Origin: Rhodanobacteraceae bacterium
GTDB lineage: Bacteria; Pseudomonadota; Gammaproteobacteria; Xanthomonadales; Rhodanobacteraceae
DNA: 49,110 nt
Assembly (NCBI GenBank): GCA_004299705.1
Contig: SCQS01000052.1
Span: 1 to 49,110 of the forward strand
Direction: 5' to 3'
Positions 16,367 through 24,831 of this stretch are shown one piece after another. Position numbers and translations under genes: made by a program. The notes under the pieces were generated by a model that made no database searches, was not told where the DNA came from, and worked only from the letters and a program-made list of their open reading frames with translations. The number at the start of each line of letters is the position of its first letter. Within the stretch, counting starts at the first letter, position 1.

Positions 16367-16963
16367 TCAGCCGGTTTCGGCCTGGTTGCCCGCGTAGTCG
16401 ATCACCAGCGTGGCGCGACGGTTGGCTTCGCCCGAAGCGCGGATGGCCCCCGGCTTCACCTGGCGGTTGCGCGCTTCGCCGTAGCTCACCGCGCGTACCT
16501 GGCTGGCGGGCATGCCGTCCTGGTTGACCAGGTAGTTGCGTACCGCCCTGGCGCGCTCCATGCCCAGGCGCTTGTTGTAGGCGGGCGAGCCGGCCTGGTC
16601 GGTAAAGCCCTCCACGGTGACCAGCGCATTGGAGTGATGCTGCTTCATGATCTTGGCGAATTCATCCAGCTTCGGCTTGTCCTGTTCCTGCAACGTGGCC
16701 TGGTTGAACGAGAAGTGGGCGATGTCGTTGACCTGGATGCGTCCCTGCATGGCCGTGATCTGGGCATCGTATTTCGCGAAGTGCGACTGCATGTCCTGCT
16801 GCAGTGAAGTGATCTGCTGCTGCAGGCTTTGGTCGGTGTTCTGCAGCTTGCTGATGGCGGCGTCGAAATCGCTGCGCTTGACGTAGTTCGAGCAACCGGC
16901 CAGTGCCACGGTCGCCGCGACGCCGACGGCAAGACACAGGTTGCGATAGACCTTGCTGGACAT
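16367..16963 (-). CDS. OmpA-family peptidoglycan-binding lipoprotein
   Basis: A 198-residue lipoprotein. The signal peptide ends in the lipobox LAGC (Cys about 24), so it is lipidated, probably in the outer membrane. Residues about 30-75 are a predicted coiled coil (ISKLQNTDQSLQQQITSLQQD). The C-terminal OmpA/MotB domain includes FSFNQATLQEQDKPKLDEF, VEGFTDQAGSPAYNKRLG, MERARAVRNYL and NRRATLVIDY, the pattern that clamps diaminopimelate of peptidoglycan. ATG 16963 is chosen because it starts the signal peptide and follows GGAGAAG; earlier in-frame ATGs lie in a low-complexity ATGTTC repeat. It is a monocistronic unit and a likely Pal-like tether between outer membrane and wall. Confidence 0.87.
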   Translation of the reverse strand: MSSKVYRNLCLAVGVAATVALAGCSNYVKRSDFDAAISKLQNTDQSLQQQITSLQQDMQSHFAKYDAQITAMQGRIQVNDIAHFSFNQATLQEQDKPKLDEFAKIMKQHHSNALVTVEGFTDQAGSPAYNKRLGMERARAVRNYLVNQDGMPASQVRAVSYGEARNRQVKPGAIRASGEANRRATLVIDYAGNQAETG

Positions 16964-17094
16964 GCAATCTTCTCCTCTCCGGATGGGTCGCACCGCAAGG
17001 CAGCGCACGGAACGACACGTGGCAAGCATTGCGCTGCGTTCCGAACCGTAACGCGCCGATACAGGCTCGCGGATGAACACGAGCCTGAACGTTG

Positions 17095-17126
17095 CGATCA
17101 TGTTCATGTTCGTATTCATGTTCAGC
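17095..17126. repeat. Imperfect ATGTTC hexamer repeat
   Basis: The tract holds ATGTTC-type hexamers several times, with a CGTATT interruption, in the gap between the lipoprotein and the aldo/keto reductase end. The stretch lies upstream of the lipoprotein promoter region. It is prone to slippage, but no coding role is supported. Confidence 0.45.
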
Positions 17127-17146
17127 AAGCATCGGCTTGCGCGCGA

Positions 17147-18016
17147 TCAAGCGGTACGTGCCATCCCGTCCAGTTCCGACAAAGCGTTTGTGGGAAGCGT
17201 GAGCTCGGCGGCGGCGAGGTTTTCGCGCAGGTGCGCCACCGATGACGTGCCGGGAATCAGAAGAATATTTGGCGCGCGCTGCAGCAGCCACGCCAGCGCC
17301 ACCTGCATCGGTGTTGCATTCGATCGGGTGGCGACGCGGAACAGCGTGGATGATTGCAGCGGGGTGAAGCCGCCCAGCGGGAAGAACGGCACGTAGGCGA
17401 TGCCGTCGCGGGCGAGATCGTCGATCAGTGCATCGTCGTCGCGATGGATCACATTGTAGTGATTCTGCACGCACACGATGTCCGCGATCCGGCGGCCTTC
17501 GGCAATTTGCATCGGGGTAACGTTGCTGAGGCCGATATGGCGCACCAGCCCGCGCTGCTGCAGTTCGGCCAATACGGTGAGTGGCGCTTCGATGGAACCT
17601 TCAGCGAGGCCCAATCCGTGTATGCGCAGGTTGACCACATCCAGCACGTCCAGCCCGAGGTTGCGCAGATTGTCGTGGACAGCTTGCGTCAACTCACCTG
17701 GCGAGTCTGCAGCCAGCCACGCGCCATCGTCGCCGCGACGTGCGCCGATCTTGGTGACGATCACCAGATCGTCGGGGTAGGGGTGCAGCGCTTCGCGAAT
17801 GATCTGGTTGGTGACGTGCGGGCCGTAAAAGTCGCTGGTATCGATGTGATCCACGCCGTGGGCGATGGCTTCGCGCAACACTGCGCGGGCGGCAACGGGA
17901 TCCTTCGGCGGTCCGAACACACCAGGTCCGGCCAGCTGCATGGCACCATAGCCGAGCCGCTTGATCGTATGCGTGCCGAGTTTGAAGGTGCCGGAATTGT
18001 CGAGACTGGACATCAT
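17147..18016 (-). CDS. Aldo/keto reductase family oxidoreductase
   Basis: A 289-residue NADPH-dependent (alpha/beta)8 reductase. It has the N-terminal GYGAMQLAGPGVFG, the catalytic DTSDFYGPHVTNQIIREAL with the active Asp and Tyr, VIVTKIGARR with the catalytic Lys, NLRIHGLG at the His position, and the C-terminal NADP-phosphate site LIPGTSSVAHLREN. The subgroup resembles the small bacterial 'oxidoreductase, aldo/keto' proteins (YdbC/IolS-like). Start is ATG 18016 (MMSSLDNSG), preceded by GGGAGA; ATG 18013 is equally possible. No pathway neighbour suggests a substrate. Confidence 0.88.
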   Translation of the reverse strand: MMSSLDNSGTFKLGTHTIKRLGYGAMQLAGPGVFGPPKDPVAARAVLREAIAHGVDHIDTSDFYGPHVTNQIIREALHPYPDDLVIVTKIGARRGDDGAWLAADSPGELTQAVHDNLRNLGLDVLDVVNLRIHGLGLAEGSIEAPLTVLAELQQRGLVRHIGLSNVTPMQIAEGRRIADIVCVQNHYNVIHRDDDALIDDLARDGIAYVPFFPLGGFTPLQSSTLFRVATRSNATPMQVALAWLLQRAPNILLIPGTSSVAHLRENLAAAELTLPTNALSELDGMARTA

Positions 18017-18118
18017 CGTTCTCCCGTTGAGATGCACGCAGCATAAGCGTCGGCGTGGTCCGCGCAACGGGTACGGAGCGCGCGAGGGATTGTTGCCGGC
18101 GCCGGTGCGGGGAGACGA

Positions 18119-19324
18119 CTACAGAATGGTCTGCGTTGCCGCGTGTACCGTCACGCGTGCGCCACCGCGTTGCAGCACCAGCGTGCGCGATTCGTCGGGA
18201 GAACCGCTCAACCATTGGGCGACCTGCGAGAACGGTGCGTGCGTGACATCCTTGCCATCCACTTCCAGCAAGCGGTCGCCGACCTGGATGTCTTTCACGC
18301 CGGCAGCGGTGCTCGCGACTTCGTAGCCACCATCCGCCGCGGGTTCCAGCATGATGCCGACCATGTCTAGCGAGGCATCGCGAACTGTCTTCGGGCCATC
18401 GAGATACACCTGCTTGGCCGGGTAATCCACGGTCACCTTGAAGTGGCGCAGTACATTGCCGCCGATCGATCCGATGATGGGGGTGCCGACGATTTGCGAC
18501 ATCCCGCGTTCGTAATTGCCCACGCTGCGTGAGACGGTGCCGGCATTCTCGATCCGGAACGGCCCCCATTGCAGCGATGCAATGCGCAGCATGAACAATT
18601 TTGCTTCGAACGGCCCCAACAACATGTTAGCGGGGCCATAGGCGCCAGCGACACGCGGCCATGCCGGGTGCTGCTTTTCCCATGCGCCAAGGTCGGCCTT
18701 GGAGATCATGCAGTACTGGCCGCCGGTATCCAGCAGGAACGCGTAGGGCTTTCCCGAAACGGAAGCATGCACCACCGGCATGCCACCGCCGATGGTCGTT
18801 GCCACTGCCTTGCCGTCGGACTTGTATGAGCCGGCGTTGGCAAGGGTGAAGGTGTGCGCAGGGTAGTCGAACGTCACGACGTAATGGCTGAGGAAACGAC
18901 CGGGCAGCATCATTTCCGCATGGGTGTGATCGAGCATGCCTGGTTCGCTGGCGTCGACCAGGGCATGCGCGTCGACGAGCTCGACGTTTTTGTCGCCGAT
19001 ACGCAATGCCGGCGTTGCGACCGGCACCAGCGTCTGGCCCTCCTCGTGCAAGGCTTTCCCGGTCGCCTTCAGGCCCAGGCTTTTTGTGAGTCCGGCCGAA
19101 AGAATCAATCCGCCGCCTCCCGTATCGACGTAGGCATGGGCCTTCACGGAGCGCCCATTCGGACCAGTCAGTGTCACGTCGATGTAGGGTCGATTCAATT
19201 CCACCTGCATCGGCACCATGACGATGCTCGCGGCGGCGTTCTTGGCGCGTCCCGTCAGCGGCACACATGCCAACGCGCACACCACCAACGCCATGGACGA
19301 AAACCCGATTCGACGAAGCCACAT
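18119..19324 (-). CDS. Secreted retropepsin-like aspartic protease with PDZ domain
   Basis: A 401-residue exported protein. It has a cleavable-type signal (RIGFSSMALVVCALACVPLTG) and then two retropepsin-like halves in one chain with the motifs YVDTGGGGL (D67) and FLLDTGGQY (D199). In retroviral-type enzymes two such Asp-Thr-Gly loops form one active site, so this resembles an internally duplicated, pepsin-like arrangement. A C-terminal PDZ domain follows (VGDRLLEVDGKDVTHAPFS, about 345-365). ATG follows AGGAGG. The likely place is the periplasm or cell surface. Substrate unknown. Both catalytic aspartates are kept, so activity is plausible. Confidence 0.8.
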   Translation of the reverse strand: MWLRRIGFSSMALVVCALACVPLTGRAKNAAASIVMVPMQVELNRPYIDVTLTGPNGRSVKAHAYVDTGGGGLILSAGLTKSLGLKATGKALHEEGQTLVPVATPALRIGDKNVELVDAHALVDASEPGMLDHTHAEMMLPGRFLSHYVVTFDYPAHTFTLANAGSYKSDGKAVATTIGGGMPVVHASVSGKPYAFLLDTGGQYCMISKADLGAWEKQHPAWPRVAGAYGPANMLLGPFEAKLFMLRIASLQWGPFRIENAGTVSRSVGNYERGMSQIVGTPIIGSIGGNVLRHFKVTVDYPAKQVYLDGPKTVRDASLDMVGIMLEPAADGGYEVASTAAGVKDIQVGDRLLEVDGKDVTHAPFSQVAQWLSGSPDESRTLVLQRGGARVTVHAATQTIL

Positions 19325-19409
19325 GGTTGCCTCCTTGCGATGTCAGTCGATGGTGGAATGCTGCCGTTCCGCCCGGACAGCAGCGCGCAACAGCATGCGC
19401 GTGCGCGCG

Positions 19410-19656
19410 CTACCAGATCTTCACCCGCTGGGCCGGTTGCAGGTACATCTTCTGGCCGGGCTGCACGTCGAATGCCTTGTACCACGGATCGAGATTGCGC
19501 ACGGTTTCGGCCGTAATTGCGTGGGCGTGGCGGCCGTCGCGGCCTTGGCCGCGAATGCGGCGGAAACCGCGGTAGCCAAGAACCGCCGGTGGGCGACTGC
19601 TACGGGCAGGCCGCGTACGCGATGGCGGCGACGAGGACGAGTTGGGTGCGCGGCAT
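19410..19656 (-). pseudogene. M13-family metallopeptidase remnant
   Basis: The last 34 or so residues (TVRNLDPWYKAFDVQPGQK then MYLQPAQRVKIW) match the C-terminus of neprilysin-type M13 peptidases, which end in a PGD/QxMY..P..RV.IW motif. The HExxH zinc site and some 600 residues are missing. About 200 bases upstream on the same strand, in another frame, ATG 19656 opens a signal-like stretch (MPRTQLVLVAAIAYAACP) that stops at once. A large internal deletion that joined gene start and end would explain both. It directly precedes a dispersed repeat (19754-19880). Confidence 0.55.
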
Positions 19657-19753
19657 GGTTTTTCTCGATGGGCAGAGCCCGGATGATGCACCGTTTGCGG
19701 CAGATTTTCAGGTGCGATGTATTGTTCTTTTTCCCTCGACTGGCCGCCGCTGT

Positions 19754-19880
19754 TCCTCCCCCTTCGGAACGAAGGGAGATCGAGGGGGATGGCTTTTCGC
19801 AGTACGACATCCCCCCGACGCTACGCGTCTCGCGCTTCGCGCGCGTTCGCTGCGCTCCGCCCTTCGTTTCGAAGGGGGTG
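19754..19880. repeat. CCCCCTTC-family dispersed repeat
   Basis: The second copy of the family found in truB, in inverted orientation. It has CTCCCCCTTC on the left, GATCGAGGGGGATGGC and ATCCCCCCGACGCTACGCGTC inside, and CGAAGGGGG on the right. It also contains alternating GCGCTTCGCGCGCG. It lies between the M13 remnant and hrpA, and its ends may have been involved in the deletion of the peptidase gene. Confidence 0.8.
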
Positions 19881-19928
19881 GGGCGTTGGAGGGATAGGAG
19901 ACATGCGGGCTCCAAGTACCATGTCGCG

Positions 19929-22900
19929 ATGGAATCGAAGCATCAGCCGCGCGGCGATCACACGCCAGCGCTGCATGAACTGGAACGCCTGCTGGATCGC
20001 GCCTCGACGCGCGACGCAGGCAAGTTGCGCGCGCGCTTGCACGCACTGGAACGTAAGCGCCCGCCCGCGCCCGAGGTGTTGCGCAAGCTCGCCCACGAGA
20101 TCGCCGCGTCGGTGGCGCGTCGCGAAGCGCGGGCAGCATTGGTGCCCGAAATCACGCTCGACGAATCGCTGCCGATCACGCAGCGCGCGGATGAAATCGT
20201 CGGGTTGATCGGCAAGCACCAAGTGCTGGTGATCGCCGGTGAAACCGGGTCCGGCAAGACCACCCAACTGCCCAAGCTGTGCCTCGCGGCAGGGCGTGGC
20301 GTCGCCGGCATGATCGGCTGCACCCAGCCGCGCCGGCTGGCCACGCGCGCGATGGCGCGTCGCGTCGCCAACGAACTGGGTGGCGAACCGGGCGGGGTGG
20401 TGGGTTACGAGGTGCGTTTCGCCAAACAACTGGGCGACGACACCCGGGTCAAGTTCATGACCGACGGCATCCTGCTGGCGGAAATGGCGCACGACCGCTG
20501 GCTGTCCGCGTACGACACGCTGATCATTGACGAGGCGCACGAGCGCAGCCTCAACATCGATTTCCTGCTCGGGTACCTGAAGCAACTGCTGCACCGGCGC
20601 CCCGATCTGAAACTGATCGTGACTTCGGCCACCATCGATACGGCGCGTTTCGCGGAACATTTCGACGGCGCGCCGGTGGTGACGGTAGAAGGACGCGCGT
20701 ATCCGGTGGAGCTGCGTTATCGACCACCGGAACAGGAAAGCGGCCTCACCGAACGCGTGGTCGCCGCCCTCGACGACATCGCCCGTGAAGACCCCAAGGG
20801 CGACGTGCTGGTGTTCCTGCCGGGCGAGCGCGAAATCCGCGATGCGCATCTGGCGTTGGCGCGACGCCAGTACCGCCACACCGAAGTGTTGCCGTTGTAC
20901 GCACGCTTGTCGGTGAAGGAACAGGATCGCGTGTTCAAGCCGGGGCCAGCGCGGCGCATCGTGCTGGCCACCAATGTCGCCGAAACGTCGCTGACGGTGC
21001 CGCGCATCCGCTGGGTGGTCGATTCCGGCGATGCGCGGGTCAAGCGCTATTCGCGGCGCAGCCAGATCGAGCGCCTGCACATCGAGCCAGTGTCGCAGGC
21101 CGCGGCCAACCAGCGCGCCGGTCGCTGCGGACGCGTCGGGCCCGGCATCTGCGTGCGCCTGTACGACGAGGCCGATTTCGCCGCGCGGCCGCCGTACAGC
21201 GATCCGGAAATCCTGCGCAGCGCGTTGGCCGACGTGATCCTGCGCATGCTCGATCTCGGCTTGGGCGATGTCGAATCGTTTCCATTTCTTGATGCCCCCG
21301 ACCCGCGCGCGGTCAACGACGGCTGGCGACGGTTGGCTGAGATCGGTGCCGTCGACGATGCGCGCCGGTTGACGCCGCTCGGGAAACAGCTCGCGCGCAT
21401 CCCGATCGACGCGCAGCTGGCGCGCATGCTCGTCGAAGCGCGCAAGCTCGGCGTGTTCGACGAAGTGCTGCCCGTCGTCGCCTTCCTCGGTACCCAGGAT
21501 CCGCGCGAGCGCCCCGCCGACAAGCAGCAGCAAGCCGATGCCGCGCACGCCGAGTTCACTGACCCGCAGTCGGATTTCATCGGCGTGCTGAACCTCTGGA
21601 ACGCGTATCGCGCGGCGCACGAGGATCTGACGCAATCGAGGCTGCGCGACTGGTGCGGCAAGCGTTTCGTTTCGTTCATGCGCATGCGCGAGTGGCGGGA
21701 GTTGCATCGGCAGTTGTTGCTGGGTGAAGCCGTGGGCGTGAAACAAGGATCGCAAGATTCACGTTCGTCATTCCCGCGAAAGCGGGAATCCAGTGTCTCC
21801 AACGTAAAGACACTGGATTCCGGATCGCCGCTGCACGGCGTCCGGAATGACGAGCAGGATTATTCGATGCCTGAGTTCCATCAGGACATCCACCTCGCAC
21901 TGCTCGCTGGTCTTCCCGCCAACGTCGCGCGCAAGGACGAACAGGGCGTCTATCGCGGCACGCGCGAACGCCGGTTCAAGGTGTTTCCCGGTTCGGCGCT
22001 CGCGAAGAAGCCGCCGCAGTGGCTGTTCGTCGCGCAGATCCTCGACCTCGGCGGCAAGGTGTGGGGCATGCAGTGCGCACGCATCGAACCGGAGTGGATC
22101 GAGCGTCAGGCCGCGCATCTGCTGAAACGCAGTTGCAGCGACCCACATTGGTCGCGTGCACGTGGCGCGGTGCAGGCGTACGAACAGGTGTCACTGTTCG
22201 GGCTGGTGCTGGTGGAGCGCCGGCATGTCGTTTTTGCGAAGCAGGATGCGCCGCTGGCCCACGCGATCTTCCTGCGTGAAGCATTGGCGCGTTGCGAAAT
22301 CGACGGGCACGCCGATTTCGTACGCGCCAATGCCAGGGTGCTGGACGAAGCACGCGCGCTGGAAGCACAACAAAGGCGCGAGGGCCTGGTGAAGTCGGAC
22401 GAAGACCTTGCCGCATTTTTCGCGGGCAAGCTTCCCGGGGAAATCAGTTCGTCGCGCGCGCTGGATGCGTGGTACCGGCGCGCATCCGCCTCCGAGCGCG
22501 CCGCGTTGCGCTGGTCGCTGGCCGATGTGCTGGAAGCGGGGGCGGGTAGTGATGCCAAAGCCTTTCCCGATGCGCTGGAGGTCGGCAACCAGCGCCTGCG
22601 CCTGGACTATCGTTTCGTGCCCGGCGACGAGGCCGACGGCGTCACGTTGCGCGTGCCGCTGGCGCTGTTGAACGCGGTGCCGGCGGCTCGCTGCGAGTGG
22701 CTGGTGCCGGGTCTGCTGACCGACAAGGTCGCGGAGCTGATCCGCGGCTTGCCGAAAGCCATGCGCCGCAATTTCGTGCCGGCGCCCGAATTCGCGCGCG
22801 CCTTCGTCGAGGCCGAAGTGGCGTGCGACGAGCTCTTGTCGAAACGATTGTCGACGTTCCTGAAAAAGGTCACCGGCGTCGTGGTGGATGCCGCCGAATT

Positions 22901-23906
22901 CGACCGGGTCGAATTGCCCGCGCATCTGCGAATGCGCTTCGAGGTGTTCGACGATTCCGGCCACGTGCTGTCGGCGGGGCGCGATCTGGAAGCGTTGCGC
23001 GAGCGCTGGGCCGAACGCGCACGCTCGGCGTTCTCGCGCAAGGCCGCAGTTGCCGTGGCGCGCGAGGATGTGCGCGATTGGGACTTCGACGAGATCCCAC
23101 GCGTTGCCGAAACGCGCGGTGGCCTTGCCGCGTACCCGGCGCTGGTCGACTTGGGTGCGACGGTGGCGTTGCGCGTGTACGAGAACCGCGACGAAGCGCG
23201 AGCTGCTCATCGCAAGGGCGTCGAACGCCTGTTGCGACTTGCACTGGCGGCGGAGTTCAAGCGTGCGCAGAAACAATTGCCGTTGCAGCCGAAGCTTGCG
23301 GTCGCGTTCGCGCCACATGGTCGCGCCGACGCGCTGCGCGAAGATATCGTCGAGGGAGCGTTCGCCGACCTGTTGCGCGAGCATGATCTGGATGTCCGCG
23401 ATCGGAATGCCTGGCAAACGCTGCACGATAGTGTATCGCGCGCGTTGTTCGCGGCAGCGATGGAGCGGCTCAAGCTGGCCGAACCCATCCTCGCGGCGCT
23501 GGCCGAATTGCAGCCGTGGTTGAAGCCAGCGATCAAGGGCCAAGCGCAGGCGAGTTACGCCGACCTGCGTGGCCAGCTCGACACATTGCTTGCACCGGGT
23601 TTCCTGCGCGACCTACCACGCGCACGGCTTGTCCACTTGCCGCGCTACCTCAAGGCGATGCGCCTGCGTGCCGAAAAACTGCGCAGCGATCCCGCGCGCG
23701 ACCACTCACGCATGCAACAGGTGCTGCCGTACTGGCGTGCGGTGCTCGATGCCCGCGCTTCGGGTGCAACGTCGGAAGCACTGGACGAACTGCGCTGGCT
23801 GGTCGAGGAATGGCGCGTGTCGGTGTTCGCGCAGGAATTGAAGACCGCCGAACCGGTTTCGGGCAAACGCATGGCACAAGCACTGTCTGCCATCGACGCG
23901 GCGTGA
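19929..23906 (+). CDS. hrpA: ATP-dependent RNA helicase HrpA
   Basis: A 1325-residue DEAH-box RNA helicase; E. coli HrpA acts on mRNA and on stalled or collided ribosomes. Motif I is GETGSGKTTQLPK (about 99), motif II DEAHERSLN, motif III SATIDTARF, and motif VI QRAGRCGRVGPG (about 395). An OB-fold region and the long C-terminal DUF3418 follow. Residues about 613-642 (reading SFPRKRESS...LHGVRNDE) are encoded by a dispersed repeat of 87 bases, 29 codons, so the frame stays open. ATG 19929 begins MESKHQPRGDHTPALHELE, the first start before the conserved N-terminus. It stands alone, with the accessory island starting downstream. Confidence 0.93.
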   Translation: MESKHQPRGDHTPALHELERLLDRASTRDAGKLRARLHALERKRPPAPEVLRKLAHEIAASVARREARAALVPEITLDESLPITQRADEIVGLIGKHQVLVIAGETGSGKTTQLPKLCLAAGRGVAGMIGCTQPRRLATRAMARRVANELGGEPGGVVGYEVRFAKQLGDDTRVKFMTDGILLAEMAHDRWLSAYDTLIIDEAHERSLNIDFLLGYLKQLLHRRPDLKLIVTSATIDTARFAEHFDGAPVVTVEGRAYPVELRYRPPEQESGLTERVVAALDDIAREDPKGDVLVFLPGEREIRDAHLALARRQYRHTEVLPLYARLSVKEQDRVFKPGPARRIVLATNVAETSLTVPRIRWVVDSGDARVKRYSRRSQIERLHIEPVSQAAANQRAGRCGRVGPGICVRLYDEADFAARPPYSDPEILRSALADVILRMLDLGLGDVESFPFLDAPDPRAVNDGWRRLAEIGAVDDARRLTPLGKQLARIPIDAQLARMLVEARKLGVFDEVLPVVAFLGTQDPRERPADKQQQADAAHAEFTDPQSDFIGVLNLWNAYRAAHEDLTQSRLRDWCGKRFVSFMRMREWRELHRQLLLGEAVGVKQGSQDSRSSFPRKRESSVSNVKTLDSGSPLHGVRNDEQDYSMPEFHQDIHLALLAGLPANVARKDEQGVYRGTRERRFKVFPGSALAKKPPQWLFVAQILDLGGKVWGMQCARIEPEWIERQAAHLLKRSCSDPHWSRARGAVQAYEQVSLFGLVLVERRHVVFAKQDAPLAHAIFLREALARCEIDGHADFVRANARVLDEARALEAQQRREGLVKSDEDLAAFFAGKLPGEISSSRALDAWYRRASASERAALRWSLADVLEAGAGSDAKAFPDALEVGNQRLRLDYRFVPGDEADGVTLRVPLALLNAVPAARCEWLVPGLLTDKVAELIRGLPKAMRRNFVPAPEFARAFVEAEVACDELLSKRLSTFLKKVTGVVVDAAEFDRVELPAHLRMRFEVFDDSGHVLSAGRDLEALRERWAERARSAFSRKAAVAVAREDVRDWDFDEIPRVAETRGGLAAYPALVDLGATVALRVYENRDEARAAHRKGVERLLRLALAAEFKRAQKQLPLQPKLAVAFAPHGRADALREDIVEGAFADLLREHDLDVRDRNAWQTLHDSVSRALFAAAMERLKLAEPILAALAELQPWLKPAIKGQAQASYADLRGQLDTLLAPGFLRDLPRARLVHLPRYLKAMRLRAEKLRSDPARDHSRMQQVLPYWRAVLDARASGATSEALDELRWLVEEWRVSVFAQELKTAEPVSGKRMAQALSAIDAA
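21766..21852. repeat. CGTCATTCC-family repeat inserted in hrpA
   Basis: The outer ends CGTCATTCC and GGAATGACG are inverted. Inside are ATTCCCGCGAAAGCGGGAAT and a second hairpin around AGTGTC...GACACT. Length is 87 bases. Related elements with the same outer TCATTCCGG...CCGGAATGA ends occur at 43669-43857 and 46212-46347. The inner ATTCCCGC...GCGGGAAT palindrome resembles repeat cores known in many proteobacteria. Confidence 0.85.
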
Positions 23907-24111
23907 TTGGCTTGGCTCTGAGGTTGCGGATGGTGGCGGTTGGGCTGGAGTCGGCCCGTTGCAGTCCCTCGCGACCGTCAGCAATCGGGAAGGCTGTTCG
24001 CGAACGCCTGAGTTGCCGTACGCGTGCACCTTTGCGGTTACTTCATGGCTCGTCACGAGGCCAGATGCTTGGCCGTGCTCAGACATGTAAGGTGCTTTAC
24101 GTCTGCGGTGC

Positions 24112-24408
24112 TCATCGTTTGTGTGTCCGCTGCATCATCTGCGCGCCCGCCTGCACCGCCTTCCGCGCTTCGGGTTGAAATTTCAGTCGCCGCTGTGTCT
24201 GCACGACACGCGCATAGTGAGCGGCCAGGTCACACGACGGAATTGTGTGCTGCTCGGCGATTGGGCGCCATTGCGCCACACAAGCGGCGAACGGTAGGAA
24301 TCGCAATGCGACACGAAGTGTCGCATAAGCGTGTTCCAATTCATCCAAATAAAGCCAGTGGCATTGCCGCCTCAGCCAGCCCCGAAGCAAACGCTCGTAG
24401 CGCGGCAT
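24112..24408 (-). CDS. Unrecognised small ORF, possibly a gene remnant
   Basis: From ATG 24408 it gives 98 residues (start MPRYERLLRGWLRRQCHWLY). The frame stays open upstream to about 24535 with protein-like composition (RWLFKRCSWATGSKPSQH, LAVLGTES) but without an ATG, GTG or TTG start, so it may have lost its true beginning. The region LDELEHAYATLRVALRFLP looks like an amphipathic helix, and the tail is basic. No family is recognised. It contains the 24306 palindrome inside its coding stretch and overlaps the leader of the divergent gene at 24523. A chance frame is the alternative. Confidence 0.3.
   Translation of the reverse strand: MPRYERLLRGWLRRQCHWLYLDELEHAYATLRVALRFLPFAACVAQWRPIAEQHTIPSCDLAAHYARVVQTQRRLKFQPEARKAVQAGAQMMQRTHKR
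24306..24326. promoter_or_regulatory. 21-bp palindrome, copy 1 of the island operator
   Basis: ATGCGACAC and GTGTCGCAT are perfect inverted nine-base arms around GAA. It agrees at 18 of 21 positions with the palindrome at 27241. It lies 197 bases before the start at 24523, so it may serve a promoter with a long leader. The binding protein is inferred to be the WYL regulator encoded at 26162-27169. Confidence 0.65.
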
Positions 24409-24522
24409 TGACTCGGTACCGAGTACGGCGAGGTGCTGCGATGGCTTGGAGCCCGTGGCCCACGAACATCTCTTGAACAGCCATCTCTTGACATCTTTGG
24501 CCCGAGGAGGCGCGATAACCCC

Positions 24523-24831
24523 ATGTATCTATATGGACAAGGCGATGTATTGCTCAAACAGGTTTCCCAGCTTCCAAGCAAAGCGGTACCCGCGGCCAAC
24601 ACCCGCCGTATTGTGCTTGCCCATGGAGAGGCGACGGGACACGTTCACGCTGTTGATGTCTCGGACGCGCAGGAGTTCAGGCTCGGTATGGCGCGCCGGT
24701 TCATCAAAGTCGTCCGTGGCGCGATCGTGACCCACGAGGAACATGCGGCGATTCCGCTACCCCCCGGCATCTATGAAGTTGTGCAGCAGCGCGAATACTC
24801 GCCAGAGGCAATCCGCAATGTCGAAGATTGA
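24523..24831 (+). CDS. Small conserved protein paired with DUF6745 gene
   Basis: A 102-residue protein starting MYLYGQGDVLLKQV, with the conserved-looking core RRIVLAHGEATGHVHAV (about 28-44), FIKVVRGAIVTHEEHAAIPLPPG and an end REYSPEAIRNVED. From memory, proteins of this type, with GEVTGHAH and HEEH/PPGxYxVxxQREY motifs, occur next to DUF6745 proteins in several phyla; their function is unknown. The several His and Glu residues could bind a metal, which is speculation. ATG 24523 has AGGAGG twelve bases upstream, a rather long spacing. Its stop overlaps the next gene by 14 bases, so the two are coupled. Confidence 0.72.
   Translation: MYLYGQGDVLLKQVSQLPSKAVPAANTRRIVLAHGEATGHVHAVDVSDAQEFRLGMARRFIKVVRGAIVTHEEHAAIPLPPGIYEVVQQREYSPEAIRNVED

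Larger units (their letters stand above)
23907..24522. other. Left boundary of the accessory island, mostly non-coding
   Basis: No convincing protein gene is seen on the plus strand between hrpA and the small gene at 24523. On the minus strand one open frame (24112-24408, listed separately) may be a real but damaged gene. A near-perfect 21-bp palindrome at 24306-24326 matches two others in the island. TTGACA at 24488-24493 could be a -35, but no good -10 at proper distance was found. Confidence 0.5.
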
